A stretch of DNA of 64,000 nt from Pseudoips prasinana (lineage: Eukaryota; Arthropoda; Insecta; Lepidoptera; Nolidae): assembly GCA_951640165.1 (NCBI GenBank), contig OX621247.1, positions 32,276,001-32,340,000 on the forward strand. The letters are read 5' to 3'. Shown here piece by piece: positions 1 to 9,774 of this stretch (its first letter is position 1; each line of letters starts with the position of its first letter). A model generated the notes under the pieces. It made no database searches and was not told where the DNA came from. It worked only from the letters and a program-made list of their open reading frames with translations. Both the position numbers and the translations under genes were made by a program.

Positions 1-390
1 GTAAGAGTAAGAGTTACCAAAAGGATCAAATGGGCATTGAGTTGGTGCTCCCGAGGGGCATGCAGCGCTATGATTGGTTACTGTCGTGATGGCGTGATAA
101 GTTATGCCAATCATAATGCTTCGTTACCATCGATAATTCGAATTCGTTCATTGTTTTCTGTAGACTAGTACTAAACGTATAGGTCTTTCTTGCTTAGGTA
201 TTAACGACCATTTTTGCAGTGCAAGTGTGTCTACGGATAGGCTGTTAATCCTTCCATGTCTAGGTCACACCACACGTGCACACGTGTTAATAACAAAGAA
301 GAAACTCGTGCTGAATAATAAGACGTTAAAAATGATTAAATCTTAATCCAAAGTTTGTCATTAAATATATTATTAATATATTTATTATTG
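1..390. other. Unassigned AT-rich DNA at left edge
   Basis: No family or coding signal is recognised here. There are no long repeats and no splice-flanked open frame. Confidence 0.4.
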
Positions 391-720
391 AAAAACGGAC
401 AATTGCGAGTCGGATTCGCGCACGAAGGGTTCCGTACCATTATCTATAAAAACGAGCAAAAAATTCACGTTTGTTGTATGGGAACCCTCTTAAATATTAT
501 TTTTTTGTTTTTTAGTATTTGCTGTTATAGCGGCAACAGAAATACATCATCTGTGAAAATTTCAACTGTCTAACTTTCACTGTTCATGAGATAAAGCCTG
601 GTGACAGACGTACAGACAGACAGCGAAGTCTTAGTAATAGGGTCCCGTTTTACCCTTTGGGTACGTAACCCTTAAAACGGACAAATGCGTGTCTGACACG
701 CGCACCGAGGGTCACGTACA
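391..720. repeat. Dispersed 'GGGTTCCGTA' repeat, one unit plus start of a second
   Basis: The segment contains the lepidopteran repeat with internal text 'ATGAGATAAAGCCTGGTGACA' like sequence and an end resembling GGGTACGTAACCCTTAAAA. The start motif AAAACGGACAA occurs at about 392 and again at about 674, so a full unit of about 282 bp is followed head-to-tail by the first ~47 bp of another. The open frame across it is a repeat translation. The family class is not certain. Confidence 0.6.
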
Positions 721-752
721 ATGTATTTTGTGAAAGCTGAAGGTAATAATAT

Positions 753-990
753 CGTCACCCATCTCATCCCGTGGGGTAGAAGTCGTCCCGGGGGAATATA
801 TACCATAGAATGGGCACCAGCGTTCTCCTGAGTACTATGACTATCTTACTGCGATCGCCAACCCGTCTGCCAAGCGTGGCGATTATGGCATATCTCTCCA
901 AATTATGGACACAACTTCACTGTGGAAATCTTTTGGGGAGCATTTGTCCAGCAGTGAGCTTTTAAGCTGATATGATGATGATGATGAGAT
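753..990 (+). mobile_element. RTE-a LINE 3' end fragment
   Basis: The sequence runs from a 'CATCTCATCCCGTGGGG' block through 'GCGATCGCCAACCCG' to 'TTTGTCCAGCAGTGAGC' and ends in an ATGATGATGATGATGA tail. This layout matches the 3' region of RTE-like non-LTR elements common in Lepidoptera. Other copies here lie at 7198-7480, 17156-17275 and 29876-30100 on the minus strand. It is non-coding and 5'-truncated. Confidence 0.7.
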
Positions 991-1127
991 AAAACGTCCA
1001 TCACTGGGTGAAAATCGAAACTAAGTCCTTACTGACCAGTCGGCTTACCGGTTTAGCAGTCAGGACCACTAAATACAAGACAAACAGACGTTTTGAAAAA
1101 GACAAACCAATATTGAAATAAAAATAG

Positions 1128-1195
1128 TGGGAACTAGGGAAATTAATCCCTGCGCCGCGAGGTACTTTACAAATATATAATTAGACAACAGAGTC
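1128..1195 (-). mobile_element. SINE-D 3' fragment
   Basis: The text 'AATCCCTGCGCCGCGAGGTACTTTACAAATATATAATTAGAC' in pieces matches the reverse complement of the 3' part of the SINE-D copies at 52084 and 58238. The tRNA-like head is missing. Confidence 0.55.
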
Positions 1196-1261
1196 AAGCG
1201 AGGTCTCAAGCCCTCTAGCAAATTAGACTACGAACAAGGTAACTCGTTCCAGAAAGCAAGG

Positions 1262-1400
1262 CGTTATTTTGGATAAGGCGGGGAAGGGATTTCTACGCAT
1301 CCCACGCGCAAAGTGTCTGCGGATGGGTATGTCGGACTCGCGCCGACAAACCTATGACGAGTTTCACGCTTTTTGTTCGCCCAATATGGAAGGGAGTGCA
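1262..1400. repeat. GC-rich dispersed repeat, related to 63.4 kb
   Basis: The block 'CGCGCAAAGTGTCTGCGGAT' followed by a GGGTATGTCGGACT-like stretch resembles, on the opposite strand, 63400-63500 (CGCAAAAAGTGTCTGC, GGGTATGTTGCCGACT). The two loci therefore share a GC-rich repeat of unknown class. The 94-codon frame starting at 1269 probably reflects this repeat and is not a supported gene. Confidence 0.45.
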
Positions 1401-1769
1401 GTATATGATATTAATAACAAAAAACGGAGAACAATCTTGTTCTTTTTGGAGATAATAAAAACATTACTTTTTCCTATTGTGTTACAAAGCCCTAAAAATC
1501 ATCCAACGAGGGCCGAATACCAAAAAATCTCAACTAACGTACCTACCAATTAATTGAATAATTTATCAAATTATAATAAAAGCAATTTAGCTAGAGATAT
1601 TAAGTTAATTAGACGTCTAGTAGCTTCCTAAGTTTTTGCGCCATTGTTTTCATTGAGGTTAGAGGTCATTCGATTCGGACGCAAAAAGTTCAGCAAATTA
1701 CATACCTGTAGTCTGATCAAAATGCAAAAAAAACGAGAAATACCATGTTTTTTATGAAATGAAATGAAA

Positions 1770-2165
1770 TAACGAAGTTTATCCAGTACTTTTGTTCTAA
1801 CATACACTTGTACTTGTCTAGCTCACAATGCAGTGCATAAATATTTAAATAAATATCTAGCTTCTATTTATTAAAATTAATTACTATTAGGTATATAAAA
1901 AAATTGAAGACACCTAGCAGTTGGCGAATGCAGAAGGCTCTCAACTAGTTGTCTAATTTAACGAGTAATACCTTAGGTCACCCTTATGGCTAGCTCAAGC
2001 AGCCGCTGAATTAAAAAGACGGTATCCTACAAAGAGGGTGTGATCACCGGCACGGATTAAATGCACGAGATCTCAGATCAGGGATTAAGGGGTCGACTAT
2101 AGCCTGGCTAACCTGCGGTCTTCTCTAGCTACAAAATGGGATGCCCTCTGCCGTGTATTACATAG
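1770..2165 (-). mobile_element. LINE 3' UTR fragment (family also at 25.5 kb and 63.9 kb)
   Basis: Shared blocks include 'TTGTACTTGTCTAGCTCACA' and 'GCAGAAGGCTCTCAACTAGT'. They align collinearly with 25480-25965. Partial copies end the window at 63787-63890 (+) and 63943-64000 (-). Read on the minus strand, the end resembles the 3' terminus of a non-LTR element (AATAAATTTCATT at the related copy). No coding sequence is left. Confidence 0.55.
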
Positions 2166-2371
2166 TTTGAAGTCTCATTTGCTAGATGGCTCAAGGTCCC
2201 TTTTGCCTCGATTTTCAGGTGAAGAGTAAAAGCGTCCTAGAATAATTACTGTAAACGCCATGTTAAAAAAGTAAACCTAAATTCAATAAAATTATTCGAA
2301 CTTACTATAACGTTGGCATTTTTGGATATGCCGCAGTCACTTTCAAATTAGACGCAGTTAGGAGGTAGGTA

Positions 2372-2475
2372 CTACACAGATGGCGATGCTGCCCTACTAC
2401 CTGGTGTAGTCGTCTTTTACAACGCCCACGGGATGGTATGGGGTGGTCCTGTTATTCTTTTTAGGCCGGAAGCAA
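2372..2475 (-). mobile_element. RTE-b fragment, 5' portion
   Basis: The minus strand reads the 'CATCCCGTGGGCGTTGTAAA' ... 'GGCAGCATCGCCATCT' block typical of the RTE-b copies at 3762, 26002 and 37166. It ends directly before a LINE coding fragment. Confidence 0.6.
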
Positions 2476-2489
2476 CACGGCTACATTGG

Positions 2490-2960
2490 AATGCGACCAA
2501 CAGGCCCCTATAAATATAGTCTTAAGTTTGCGCTCAAGACCTCCATGAACTTATCCCTCCTTCCCCCTTTTTTCATCGGACTACTAGGCGTCGGGAGGGT
2601 TTTCACCGCTTTGTTGTTGATATCCCATTCTGCCGTACGAAGCGCTTTGCTTCCTCCTTTATCATACGGACGGCTAAGCAGTGGAACACCCTCCTGAACG
2701 ACGTGTTTGCAGACTCATACAACATGGGTTTATTCAAGGCTAGAGTGAACAGGCATCTTATGGGTACGCGCGGTCCATCTTTGACCACATCTTCACTTAC
2801 CATCAGGTGAGATCGTGGTCGCGCGAACCCATTCAGTTAAAAAAAAGGAAAGTCTTTAGTTTATATAAATGATAACTTGAAAAGGTTGTCTGGAATAAAT
2901 CGCTTAATGCGATAAGACCGCCCATTGTACACTATCATTGTTTGAATGTGAAAAGTCCTT
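2490..2960 (+). mobile_element. Non-LTR LINE, C-terminal RT region plus 3' UTR, decayed
   Basis: One frame is open from about 2535 to a stop at 2808-2810. It gives residues such as FHRTTRRREGFHRFVVDIP and RTAKQWNTLLNDVFADSYN, followed by GLFKARVNRHL. This is the characteristic tail of lepidopteran Jockey/CR1-like reverse transcriptases (a region past the catalytic motifs). Upstream sequence is frameshifted or missing. After the stop, 2880-2940 carries the 'TTGTCTGG...GCGATAAGACCGCC' 3' UTR signature also seen on the minus strand at 24720. It is a 5'-truncated dead copy; the clade is inferred. Confidence 0.75.
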
Positions 2961-3761
2961 TTTTGTGTAATATAGAGTATTTTTAGTTTTGGTGACAACG
3001 CGAAAAAACACAAATAGCTTTGTTTCATTTTCTAAAACTGGTGTAAATTCGAGTTTTTAAGTTAATAATAGTGGATTTTCTTTGACATCCACTACTCGAC
3101 AACGTACACAAGAGTGTCTGAAAGTGGCATATTACCGTGAATTGTGATGTTCCGTGTTGGCTCCTAAACTCCAAAGAAGTCTAGTAATGTCACCACTATT
3201 TTATTGGGGTAATACTTCGCTCGACTATGACGGACTTTATTTGAATTGGAAACTGACTAAATGACAAAAACGCTCCATAATCATAAATTAATTAACTTGA
3301 CTTTTGCCAGCAAAGTTCTAACGGTTCTACTTCACTACCGAATGATTAGAGTCCAAGTGAGCAACTCTTGGGCGATTCAAAAATCTTGAATGCCACTTGA
3401 ATAACTGCACTAGCGGTTGAATCTGACTCATCTTGAAAAATAGCAAGTGGTTGGAAAAGCAAAGTAATGAGTGCAATAGCTTTATATGTTAGTTCCATGT
3501 ATACAAGTTGTAGCATTAATAATGGACAATAATGGTGAATTAAAGAAAACAAATTTGTGCAAAATACGACCTATATTTTTTGAGTCACCTATCTGTATCC
3601 TTGTATGGAAAGTTAATAAACTTTGTTCACTTTCATAGATAAATTGTGTTTTTAGTAGTAGGTGCACCTTGTATAAAGCTCGTAAGTTTCAGCTTAATAT
3701 ATTATTAAGGTTTTAGTCATGTGTTTTACAGTTATTGTTTGTTTAGAAAGAATAACAGCGC
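2961..3761. other. Unassigned AT-rich DNA
   Basis: No repeat family, splice-bounded open frame or strong dyad is recognised. The short open frames near 3346-3667 have no codon bias or recognisable protein. Confidence 0.4.
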
Positions 3762-3946
3762 CATCCCATACCATACAGTGGGTGTCGTAAAAGGCGACTA
3801 AGGGATACACCAGGCAGTTGGGCATCAATGCCATCTGAGTGCTAGCTACCACCTAGCTGTGGTCGCTACATCGCATGCCAAGTGTGGTGACTACAATACG
3901 GCAAACCCCTCTAAATAGCAACGCTATTGAAACCTTTGGGGGAGGT
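3762..3946 (+). mobile_element. RTE-b 3' fragment
   Basis: The text runs from 'GTGGGTGTCGTAAAAGGCGA' through 'GCCATCTGAGTGCTAGCTAC' to 'GAAACCTTTGGGGGAGG'. The usual terminal CTATGTCCAGCAGTGGAC is absent; instead a hairpin starts at 3951. Confidence 0.65.
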
Positions 3947-3950
3947 TCCA

Positions 3951-3998
3951 AAAGTTTCCATAAGTCCCTAGTTGGGACTCCCTACTTATGGAAACTTT
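3951..3998. repeat. 15-bp perfect hairpin
   Basis: AAAGTTTCCATAAGT (3951-3965) is the exact reverse complement of ACTTATGGAAACTTT (3984-3998), with an 18-nt loop. It sits where RTE-b should end. Confidence 0.8.
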
Positions 3999-4165
3999 GA
4001 AAGTTCCGCCAGTAAGTAGCTGAAAGAAAAGTAAGTGTTCCGCTAGTAACACCCACTCCTACATAGGAGGCCCTAGGCGATAGGTACGTGAAGCTAAAAT
4101 TTAATTTCTTCTTTTTGAGTTTGCGGTGTATATTAATATTTTTATATTAATATTAATATTTATTT

Positions 4166-4410
4166 TAATATTTAGGGACAATGTCACACAGATCATCCTA
4201 GCCCCAAACTAAGCAAAGCTTGTACTATGGGTACCAGGCGACGATATACATATTTATATAGATAGATAAATACTTATATACATAGAAAACATCCATGACT
4301 CAGAAACAAATATTCGTGCTCATCACACAAATATTTGCACTTACCGGGATTCGAACCCAGGACCACCAGCTTCGTAGGCAAGAGCACTACCAACTAGGCT
4401 AAGGTGATCC
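4166..4410 (-). mobile_element. SINE-B, near full length
   Basis: On the minus strand it begins with a tRNA-like head. Box A reads TAGCCTAGTTGG; box B reads GGTTCGAATCC. The body contains AAATATTTGTGTGATGAGCA, then TATCTATATAAATATGTATA, then GGTACCCATAGTACAAGC. The tail ends TGTCCCTAAATATTAATATT. The internal pol III promoter is intact in the copy, but no activity can be claimed. Confidence 0.85.
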
Positions 4411-4947
4411 TTTTTGCAAGAAACTATTTCAAGATTCACCACTTGATACCATAGACAGGTGACAAATTTTGGTAATGACGCTGGTTTGCATAACTTGCTG
4501 TGAAGTATTTCATTTATTCTTACAAGAATAAATATTCTGCCAATACCATTGCATCTCAAGATCCTATTTCCTTACTGTCGTGTTCATATTTTTCCTTCAA
4601 CAATAAGTCATCTCCATATCTTGTCATATCTATGCAAATTGACAGACAGAGGAACCACTTATTTCGCGTGTCTGCATTATAGAGGTAATGATGATTATAA
4701 GGTTGTAAGACGTTTCTTGACTAGCACACAATTAATAACGAGTATTGATCGCCTAGTCGATAAGACGACCTTCATATTATAGTAGTAACTTTAAGACCTA
4801 TTATGTGCAATAAAAAAAACTTATTCACCAAATTCATAAAACCACACAACTTATATTATTATTTTAATTAAAGTTTTTACTGATTTTCTTGAAGGTATTG
4901 TTTTGACACTCAATAAGTCTTTAAGTCACAACAATAATATAATCTGT

Positions 4948-5293
4948 CATCATCATATCAGCCGAAAGACGTCCATTGCTGGACAAAGGCCTCCCCCAAA
5001 GATCTCCACAATTGACGGTCTTGCGCTATTCGCATCCAGCGATTTTCAGCGACCCTCACAAGACCATCGGTCCATCTTGTAGGGGGTCTGCCTACGCTGC
5101 GTCTTCCGGTTCGTGGTCGCCACTCGAGAACCTTTCTGCCCCAGCGGACGTCGGCTCTACGAGCTATGTGCCCTGCCGACTGCCACTTCAGCTTGGCAAT
5201 TCTTACAGCTACGTCGGTTACTTTGATTCGCCTGCGGATCTCAGCATTTCTAATTCGATCTCGCAGGGAAACTCCAAGCATAGCCCTTTCCAT
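4948..5293 (-). mobile_element. RTE-a LINE, C-terminus of reverse transcriptase ORF with 3' end
   Basis: A 111-codon minus-strand frame (4958-5293) contains MERAMLGVSLRDRIRN, AKLKWQSAGHIARRADVRW, GRKVLEWRPRTGRRSVGRPP and the end LGEAFVQQWTSFG. This is the well-known C-terminal tail of lepidopteran RTE-type endonuclease/reverse transcriptase proteins, lying downstream of the RT catalytic core. The frame carries no stop, so the insertion may be fairly young. The 3' side ends in CATCATCAT on the plus strand, i.e. an ATG-rich tail. The 5' side is truncated at an inverted duplication (5269-5352). Confidence 0.88.
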
Positions 5294-5352
5294 TGCTCTT
5301 TAGGTGTCTTTTTATCCGCAAAGAGCAATGCAAAGGGCTATGCTTGGAGTTT
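5269..5352. repeat. Foldback at 5' end of the RTE-a copy
   Basis: 5269-5301 and 5320-5352 are inverted copies, 33 bp with one mismatch, with an 18-bp spacer. Both arms encode the same RAMLGVSL peptide on opposite strands. The short arm is an inverted re-copy of the LINE's own 5' end. Confidence 0.85.
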
Positions 5353-5553
5353 CTCTCCTCATATAAGCTGTGTACATTCTTATTTCATGATATAAGTGCT
5401 GTATTAATCATGAATCTGTTTTTAATCAACGGTCATATCTTCATATATTAAATTAAACGACTCACCCTGAACACGTGAGCTTATCCAGGGCATATTGTCT
5501 AGTCATGATGCAGGAACGTAAAATAAAAATTGAGGTACGTCTCTAATACTAAC

Positions 5554-5669
5554 CAGTGTCGGAAGAGAGGGAGAGCATGGTGAGCATGTCTTTGTCGTCA
5601 TCCGGCGGCGGGCGCTTCTCGTCCTCCGCTCCCAGGACCACTATGCTGGAGCCAGAGCGTCTGCGCGGC
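5554..5669 (-). CDS. Candidate internal coding exon of an unidentified host gene
   Basis: On the minus strand the segment is preceded by a pyrimidine-rich tract ending ACATTCCAG and followed by GTTAGTATTAG, an acceptable acceptor and donor. Length is 116 bp. Only one frame is free of stops, entered after one base and leaving one base, implying intron phases 2 (upstream) and 1 (downstream). It encodes 38 residues, including RRRSGSSIVVLGAEDEKR, then a proline/aspartate stretch (PPPDDDKD), then MLTMLSLSSD. RRRS fits a basophilic kinase site. Third codon positions are strongly G/C, unlike the AT-rich flanks, and no repeat family matches. I do not recognise the protein; the low-complexity acidic character suggests a disordered linker in a larger protein. 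No partner exon is visible nearby, so the introns would be long. Confidence 0.6.
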
Positions 5670-5752
5670 CTGGAATGTAACAAAACGGAAGTAAGTAACG
5701 TACGATAGTGGTATTATTTCCGTAACGGAACGGACAGGACGACTGTAAAATG

Positions 5753-6030
5753 GAATAAAATAAAATAATAAATAAAATAAAATAAATAAATAAAAAAAGG
5801 TTTTTATTCACGTAGACTTTAAAAAAGCGCTTGTAAATAGTCAGAACATGTTTGTAGTAATATAGTTGTATACATTAGATATTATTTCTAGTAACATAGA
5901 TATTTAGGTACATCTTGTATGAAAACATTTATAAAATTTATTTTATTACAGAAATGATATTTAGCTAGGTCGTATCAAGTTATTGTCAAGAGATTATGTT
6001 TAATTATCTAGTTTAAGTCTAATATTTTTA
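5753..6030 (-). mobile_element. LINE 3' UTR fragment
   Basis: Read on the minus strand this ends AAGTCTACGTGAATAAAAAC followed by an AT-rich (TTTTA)n tail. The same sequence occurs at 48106-48360 (-) and 54180-54372 (+). AATAAA precedes the tail, as in LINE mRNAs. Confidence 0.65.
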
Positions 6031-6104
6031 CTACATATTGTCAATGGTTCTGTCTATATTAAAGGTATTATTATTATATATATAAAGCATATTGCCAATC
6101 GTTC

Positions 6105-6535
6105 TACACGAGCAGCCTGTGGGTTAAATATACTCAAAAGGCATACAGCGCTCTGCGGGTACAATATAATAACGTCTTCAGAATGTTGTTGCGGTTGCCG
6201 CGTTACTGCAGTGCTTCTGCGATGTTTGCCGAAGCGCGTACGGATGACTTTTACGCAATAAGACGCAAGCGTGTATCGTCAATGTTGGCTAGAGTGCGCG
6301 GCAGCAGCAGCGACATTCTGAAGATAATATCTAGTAAATATCAGTGTCCGATACACTCGCTCTGGGTAAGCATCGTAGTTGGGACGGCAAAATAAAATAA
6401 TTTAAGGTGTATTTAGTGTAAAGTGTATTTAAATGTTATGTATATTTAAGTTATTTACTAACATAGTTTATAAGCTCCTGTTGTTACTAATCATAATGGA
6501 TCATGTTATCTGATAATAAATAAATAATAATAATA
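6105..6535 (+). mobile_element. LINE reverse transcriptase C-terminal fragment with 3' UTR
   Basis: The frame gives SSLWVKYTQKAYSALRVQYN, FRMLLRLPRYCSASAMFAEA and ends ...SLWVSIVVGTAK before a stop at about 6395. The 'LRVxYNNxFRxLLRLPRxCSASxMFxEAR' pattern is typical of the C-terminus of a lepidopteran LINE RT. The same family occurs at 60490-60765. The 3' UTR runs to AATAAATAAATAATAATAAT near 6535. The catalytic RT region is missing. Confidence 0.75.
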
Positions 6536-6660
6536 ATTATGACGGACCTTGTGTTAATAACGACGGTCGCGCTTTAATGCTACCACCGGATCCAATGCGC
6601 CCCAACTGAGAAGACCCAGCGAAACAAACTCAGTGGGTTCATCTACTACCGGTTTCAACA
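6536..6660. repeat. Dispersed repeat shared with 48.4 kb
   Basis: ACCTTGTGTTAATAACGACG followed by GTCGCGCTTTAATGCT recurs at 48381-48417, where it is part of a hairpin. Further on is 'GAAGACCCAGCGAAACAAAC'. Class unknown. Confidence 0.5.
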
Positions 6661-6956
6661 CGACGATAAAATAAGATGCCTATTACACGGACCAAGATTC
6701 TAAAGATACCTGTAAATTTATGGAAAAGTTTAAAAGAATAAGAGAAGTTTTAGAAGCGGAAACTTACAATTAATAACTTCTTATGGGTAATCTAGGCATA
6801 CATTTTATGAAAATCTTCACATAAACGCTCATAGCAATAACGCATAGTTTCAGTTTCAGAGTTCGGTTCAGAGTTTAGCTTCCTCTCAGTCATATTAAAT
6901 CTTTCGAAATTAGTAACAGAAAAAGAAATTATGTCTTTATATTTTCATCCATTTAA

Positions 6957-7197
6957 TAATAATGATAATATCCAGGGACATTATTAACACACGGCCATCT
7001 GATCCCAAATTAAGCAGAACTTGTTATGGAACCAGATAACTGACATATTCCACTTTTTTTTGTAAGTACATACTTATATAGATTATTCCACCGAGACTCG
7101 GAACAAACAGACATGTTCTTGCACAAATATCTGTCCTGGGTGGGAATAGAACCCAGAATCTGCAGCGTGGAGTGCAAACATTTACAAACCACGCCAT
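6957..7197 (-). mobile_element. SINE-A copy
   Basis: Minus-strand order: a damaged head (box B region 'GGGTTCTATTCCCACCCAGG'), ACAGATATTTGTGCAAGAAC, then CTATATAAGTATGTACTTAC, GTTCCATAACAAGTTCTGCT, and the tail TGTCCCTGGATATTATCATT. Its 5' end abuts the RTE-a fragment at 7198. Confidence 0.75.
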
Positions 7198-7480
7198 CAT
7201 CATGTCAGCTGAATGACGTCCATAGCTGGACAAAGGCTTCCCCAAAAGATTTTTACAACGGAGTTGTGAAAATCTTACGTCCATCATTTGGAGGTAAGTA
7301 TATGCCACAATCGCCACGCTTGGCAAACGGATTGGCGATCGCAGTAAGATAGTCATAGTACTCAGAGACGCTGTTGTTCGTTTTCTGATAGATATTCCCA
7401 AGGGACGACTTATACGCTCCCCCCCCCCCCCCCCTTCCCACGAGATGAGATGGAATGACGATATTCCATGCCGGCAGCCA
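7198..7480 (-). mobile_element. RTE-a 3' end fragment with poly-C run
   Basis: The minus strand ends ...CCAGCTATGGACGTCATTCA then GCTGACATGATGATG. Upstream are the 'GCGATCGC' block and a CATCTCGTGGG block. A run of 16 C (7419-7434) lies inside; other copies have short C runs at this place. The overlapping open frames on both strands are repeat translations. Confidence 0.7.
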
Positions 7481-8224
7481 CACAGTACAAACCACGCCAA
7501 CCGGCACGAATACTCTTAGATGGGAGATCAGCGTGAAACGCGGATGAGTTAAATCGTGCGAGTTTACACTGTGGGTCTCCCCGGTCAGTAGCCTGAGAAA
7601 CTCTAATACAGTAACTCGGCTATCACGTCTCCAGTAAATCTAATACCGTCACAAACGGACGTGGACGCAGCGTTCCGTAACGTCGCGGACGTACACTGCG
7701 CCGCTTTACGTAACGGAATGGAATGATATAATTGCATGTTTTTGGTCGACATCTGATGACACGCGATGTTACGGCATAAAACGGGAAGAGCATTTATTAA
7801 TATCTAATTACGTAACCGTTTTTCACCGACTCATCCTAAGAGGGATATATAATGAAGACTAAACCTACAACGTTGGTTTAATAAGTAACGATCAAGGAGG
7901 GAGATTAAATTAATGATTTTCCAGTTTGGAGGTAACACATAGTTTATGTAAAATATTTGATGGTTTTAATGGTTCTATCATATATATTATGTTACATATT
8001 CTCCTATTTATCTTTTAAAACTAATCACAATTGAATTATTTTTGCGATAATCAAATGAAAAATTATAGTTTCTTTTTACAAGTGTAAAAAGTGTTATATT
8101 TATTGTAGGTGGGGTTTAAAATAAGCATTATTAATGATTATTGGAGTGTTATAAAATATATCTTTATTTCAACTTAAAGTATATTTTAAACAACAACAAC
8201 TTACCAAAACTAAAAAGGCATTCA
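7481..8224. other. Unassigned DNA
   Basis: No recognised gene. At 7650-7735 a GC-richer patch carries GTTCCGTAACG and CGTAACGGAA, an imperfect dyad that may be a decayed MITE. The rest is AT-rich. Confidence 0.35.
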
Positions 8225-9040
8225 TGTCACCATCTACGGGTAGGGGGCCTAAAAAGCTGGCGACGACGTTACCTCGTTGTATAGCCAAACTGATACGCTG
8301 GCCGAGAAACACGCCAGCCCTTGGGCCACCTGAAGGTTCTTATCTTATCTTATCTTTGATGGGGTGTACTTGCGTACAGCACTTCGACCCTCCAGGATCT
8401 TTTGTACTATCCCCCACTGGTTTTATTCTATCGCTAAAGCCCTGAATGAAGTCTTCACATAATCCAGTACACTTCTTAGGGGTAGATCCTTGTAGTCTCC
8501 TGGTTCTGGATATGCCAGCCCCAGGATGGCCATTCTGTGTCTTGCCAATGCATCGCATTTGCATATTATATGCAGCATTGTTTCCTGTTCTTCCCTACAG
8601 GTCCTGCAGATCGGGCTATTCGACAGTCCCAATTTGTGTAGGTGATAGTTGGAGCCATAGTGGCCCGTGAATACTGCTACTATCAGTCGTAGCTGGTTTC
8701 TGCTGTACTTCCAAAGCTTTTTGGACCAGCTTTTGTCTATTCCTTTAATGAGTTGCTTTGAGTGGTTTCATTCCTTGATTTTGGTCCACATTTGATTGTG
8801 TTTACCTGAAGGTTCTAAAAAGCGCCTGGGCAAAATCAAGATCTTATCAAGAGGGGGTTTCTGAACCACCATGGCCGAAACATACTTTCTTCGCTTGAGA
8901 ACCTCTGCTATATGCTCAAGTATTTTGGACGTGCGAAGGAGCCAGTGTTTCTACACACGTAGCGTCCAATACCAACGGCAGTCCACGATTCCAAAGGACC
9001 AGTATCAAACTGTCAGGTTTCTTGCCTTCGCTTCGTTAGT
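8225..9040 (-). mobile_element. Old LINE coding remnant interrupted by another LINE
   Basis: The minus-strand flanks of the insertion at 8341-8803 read, on the upstream side, KPPLDKILILPRRFLE and, on the downstream side, GVFLGQRISLAIQRGNVV. The 'QRISxAIQRGNAASxLG' motif is a common C-terminal signature of one group of insect LINE reverse transcriptases. The two parts lie in the same frame if the inserted LINE and one target copy are ignored. Stops and frameshifts elsewhere show that it is dead. Confidence 0.6.
8341..8803 (-). mobile_element. 5'-truncated Jockey/I-like LINE with 13-bp target duplication
   Basis: A minus-strand frame gives LWKYSRNQLRLIVAVFTGHY, then LHKLGLSNSPICRTCREEQE and TMLHIICKCDALARHR. 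This is the end of an RNase H-like domain followed by a C-x2-C...H-x4-C zinc knuckle, as in Jockey, I and R1-type LINEs. The 3' end is a (GATAA)n tail at 8338-8357. ACCTGAAGGTTCT flanks it exactly at 8328-8340 and 8804-8816, a 13-bp target-site duplication. It lies inside an older LINE. Confidence 0.85.
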
Positions 9041-9474
9041 GAAAAATATTTTTATCTACGGTTGATATGTATCTTATTTGACGGAAATAAAACTCAACGT
9101 ACGGTAGCCTTTTCGACCCTAACATTTTTGTGTACAGCATACTATTATAGACAATGTTTTGTGTAAACAACCTTTTAATTTTATATCCGCATCTAATAGC
9201 TATCTGGGAAGAAACCCGCACACCAAGTACAAAAGCTATCTCCTAATTAAATCTACCAATTATGCAATTTCCATATTACTGAAACAATTACCTATGCGCT
9301 CATTTTCACCCGCAAAATCTCCATCCTTAGCACCTTCACCAAACAGGAATACTAAAATTACTTTTAAGTATATACCGGAAGAAATATTAAGATGGTTGGA
9401 AACTTCATCTTAATTTTAGCAAATGGTAGGACTCTGTTTAAATGATTTAAAAAGAACACGTGAGTACTTTCATA
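9041..9474. other. Unassigned AT-rich DNA
   Basis: The short open frames here have no recognisable product. No repeat family is seen. Confidence 0.35.
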
Positions 9475-9774
9475 TCTATACATATAATAAAATCGTAGGA
9501 AAGTCAAAACTGTACATTGAATATTTTTTTAAAGGATACTTGGGGCGTGATCTACAATCGATATCGAAGCCAAAAATATAGTTTTTAGAATTTTTGTCTG
9601 TTTGTCCGGGCTAAATTTAAAAAGTACTGCATTGATTTACTTATAATTTTGCATGAATATTACTAAGAGGTCGGGTCAACATATAGGCTACATATTATCA
9701 CGCTATCACCTACGGGGGAGGAGCGGTGATAATTTATGAAGTTTAACGCGGGTAAAACCGCGGGGCACAGCTAG
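9475..9774 (+). mobile_element. Helitron A, complete non-autonomous copy
   Basis: It begins TCTATACATATAATAAAATC after an A and ends CACAGCTAG before a T. A hairpin CGCGG...CCGCG lies about 10 bp before the CTAG end. There are no terminal inverted repeats and no target duplication. These are the diagnostic features of Helitrons (TC...CTRR, insertion at A|T). It encodes no Rep/helicase, so it would need a partner element. Confidence 0.85.

Noticed and set aside
4976..5395. 139-codon plus frame
   Set aside because: It is antisense to the RTE-a reverse transcriptase C-terminus at 4958-5293.
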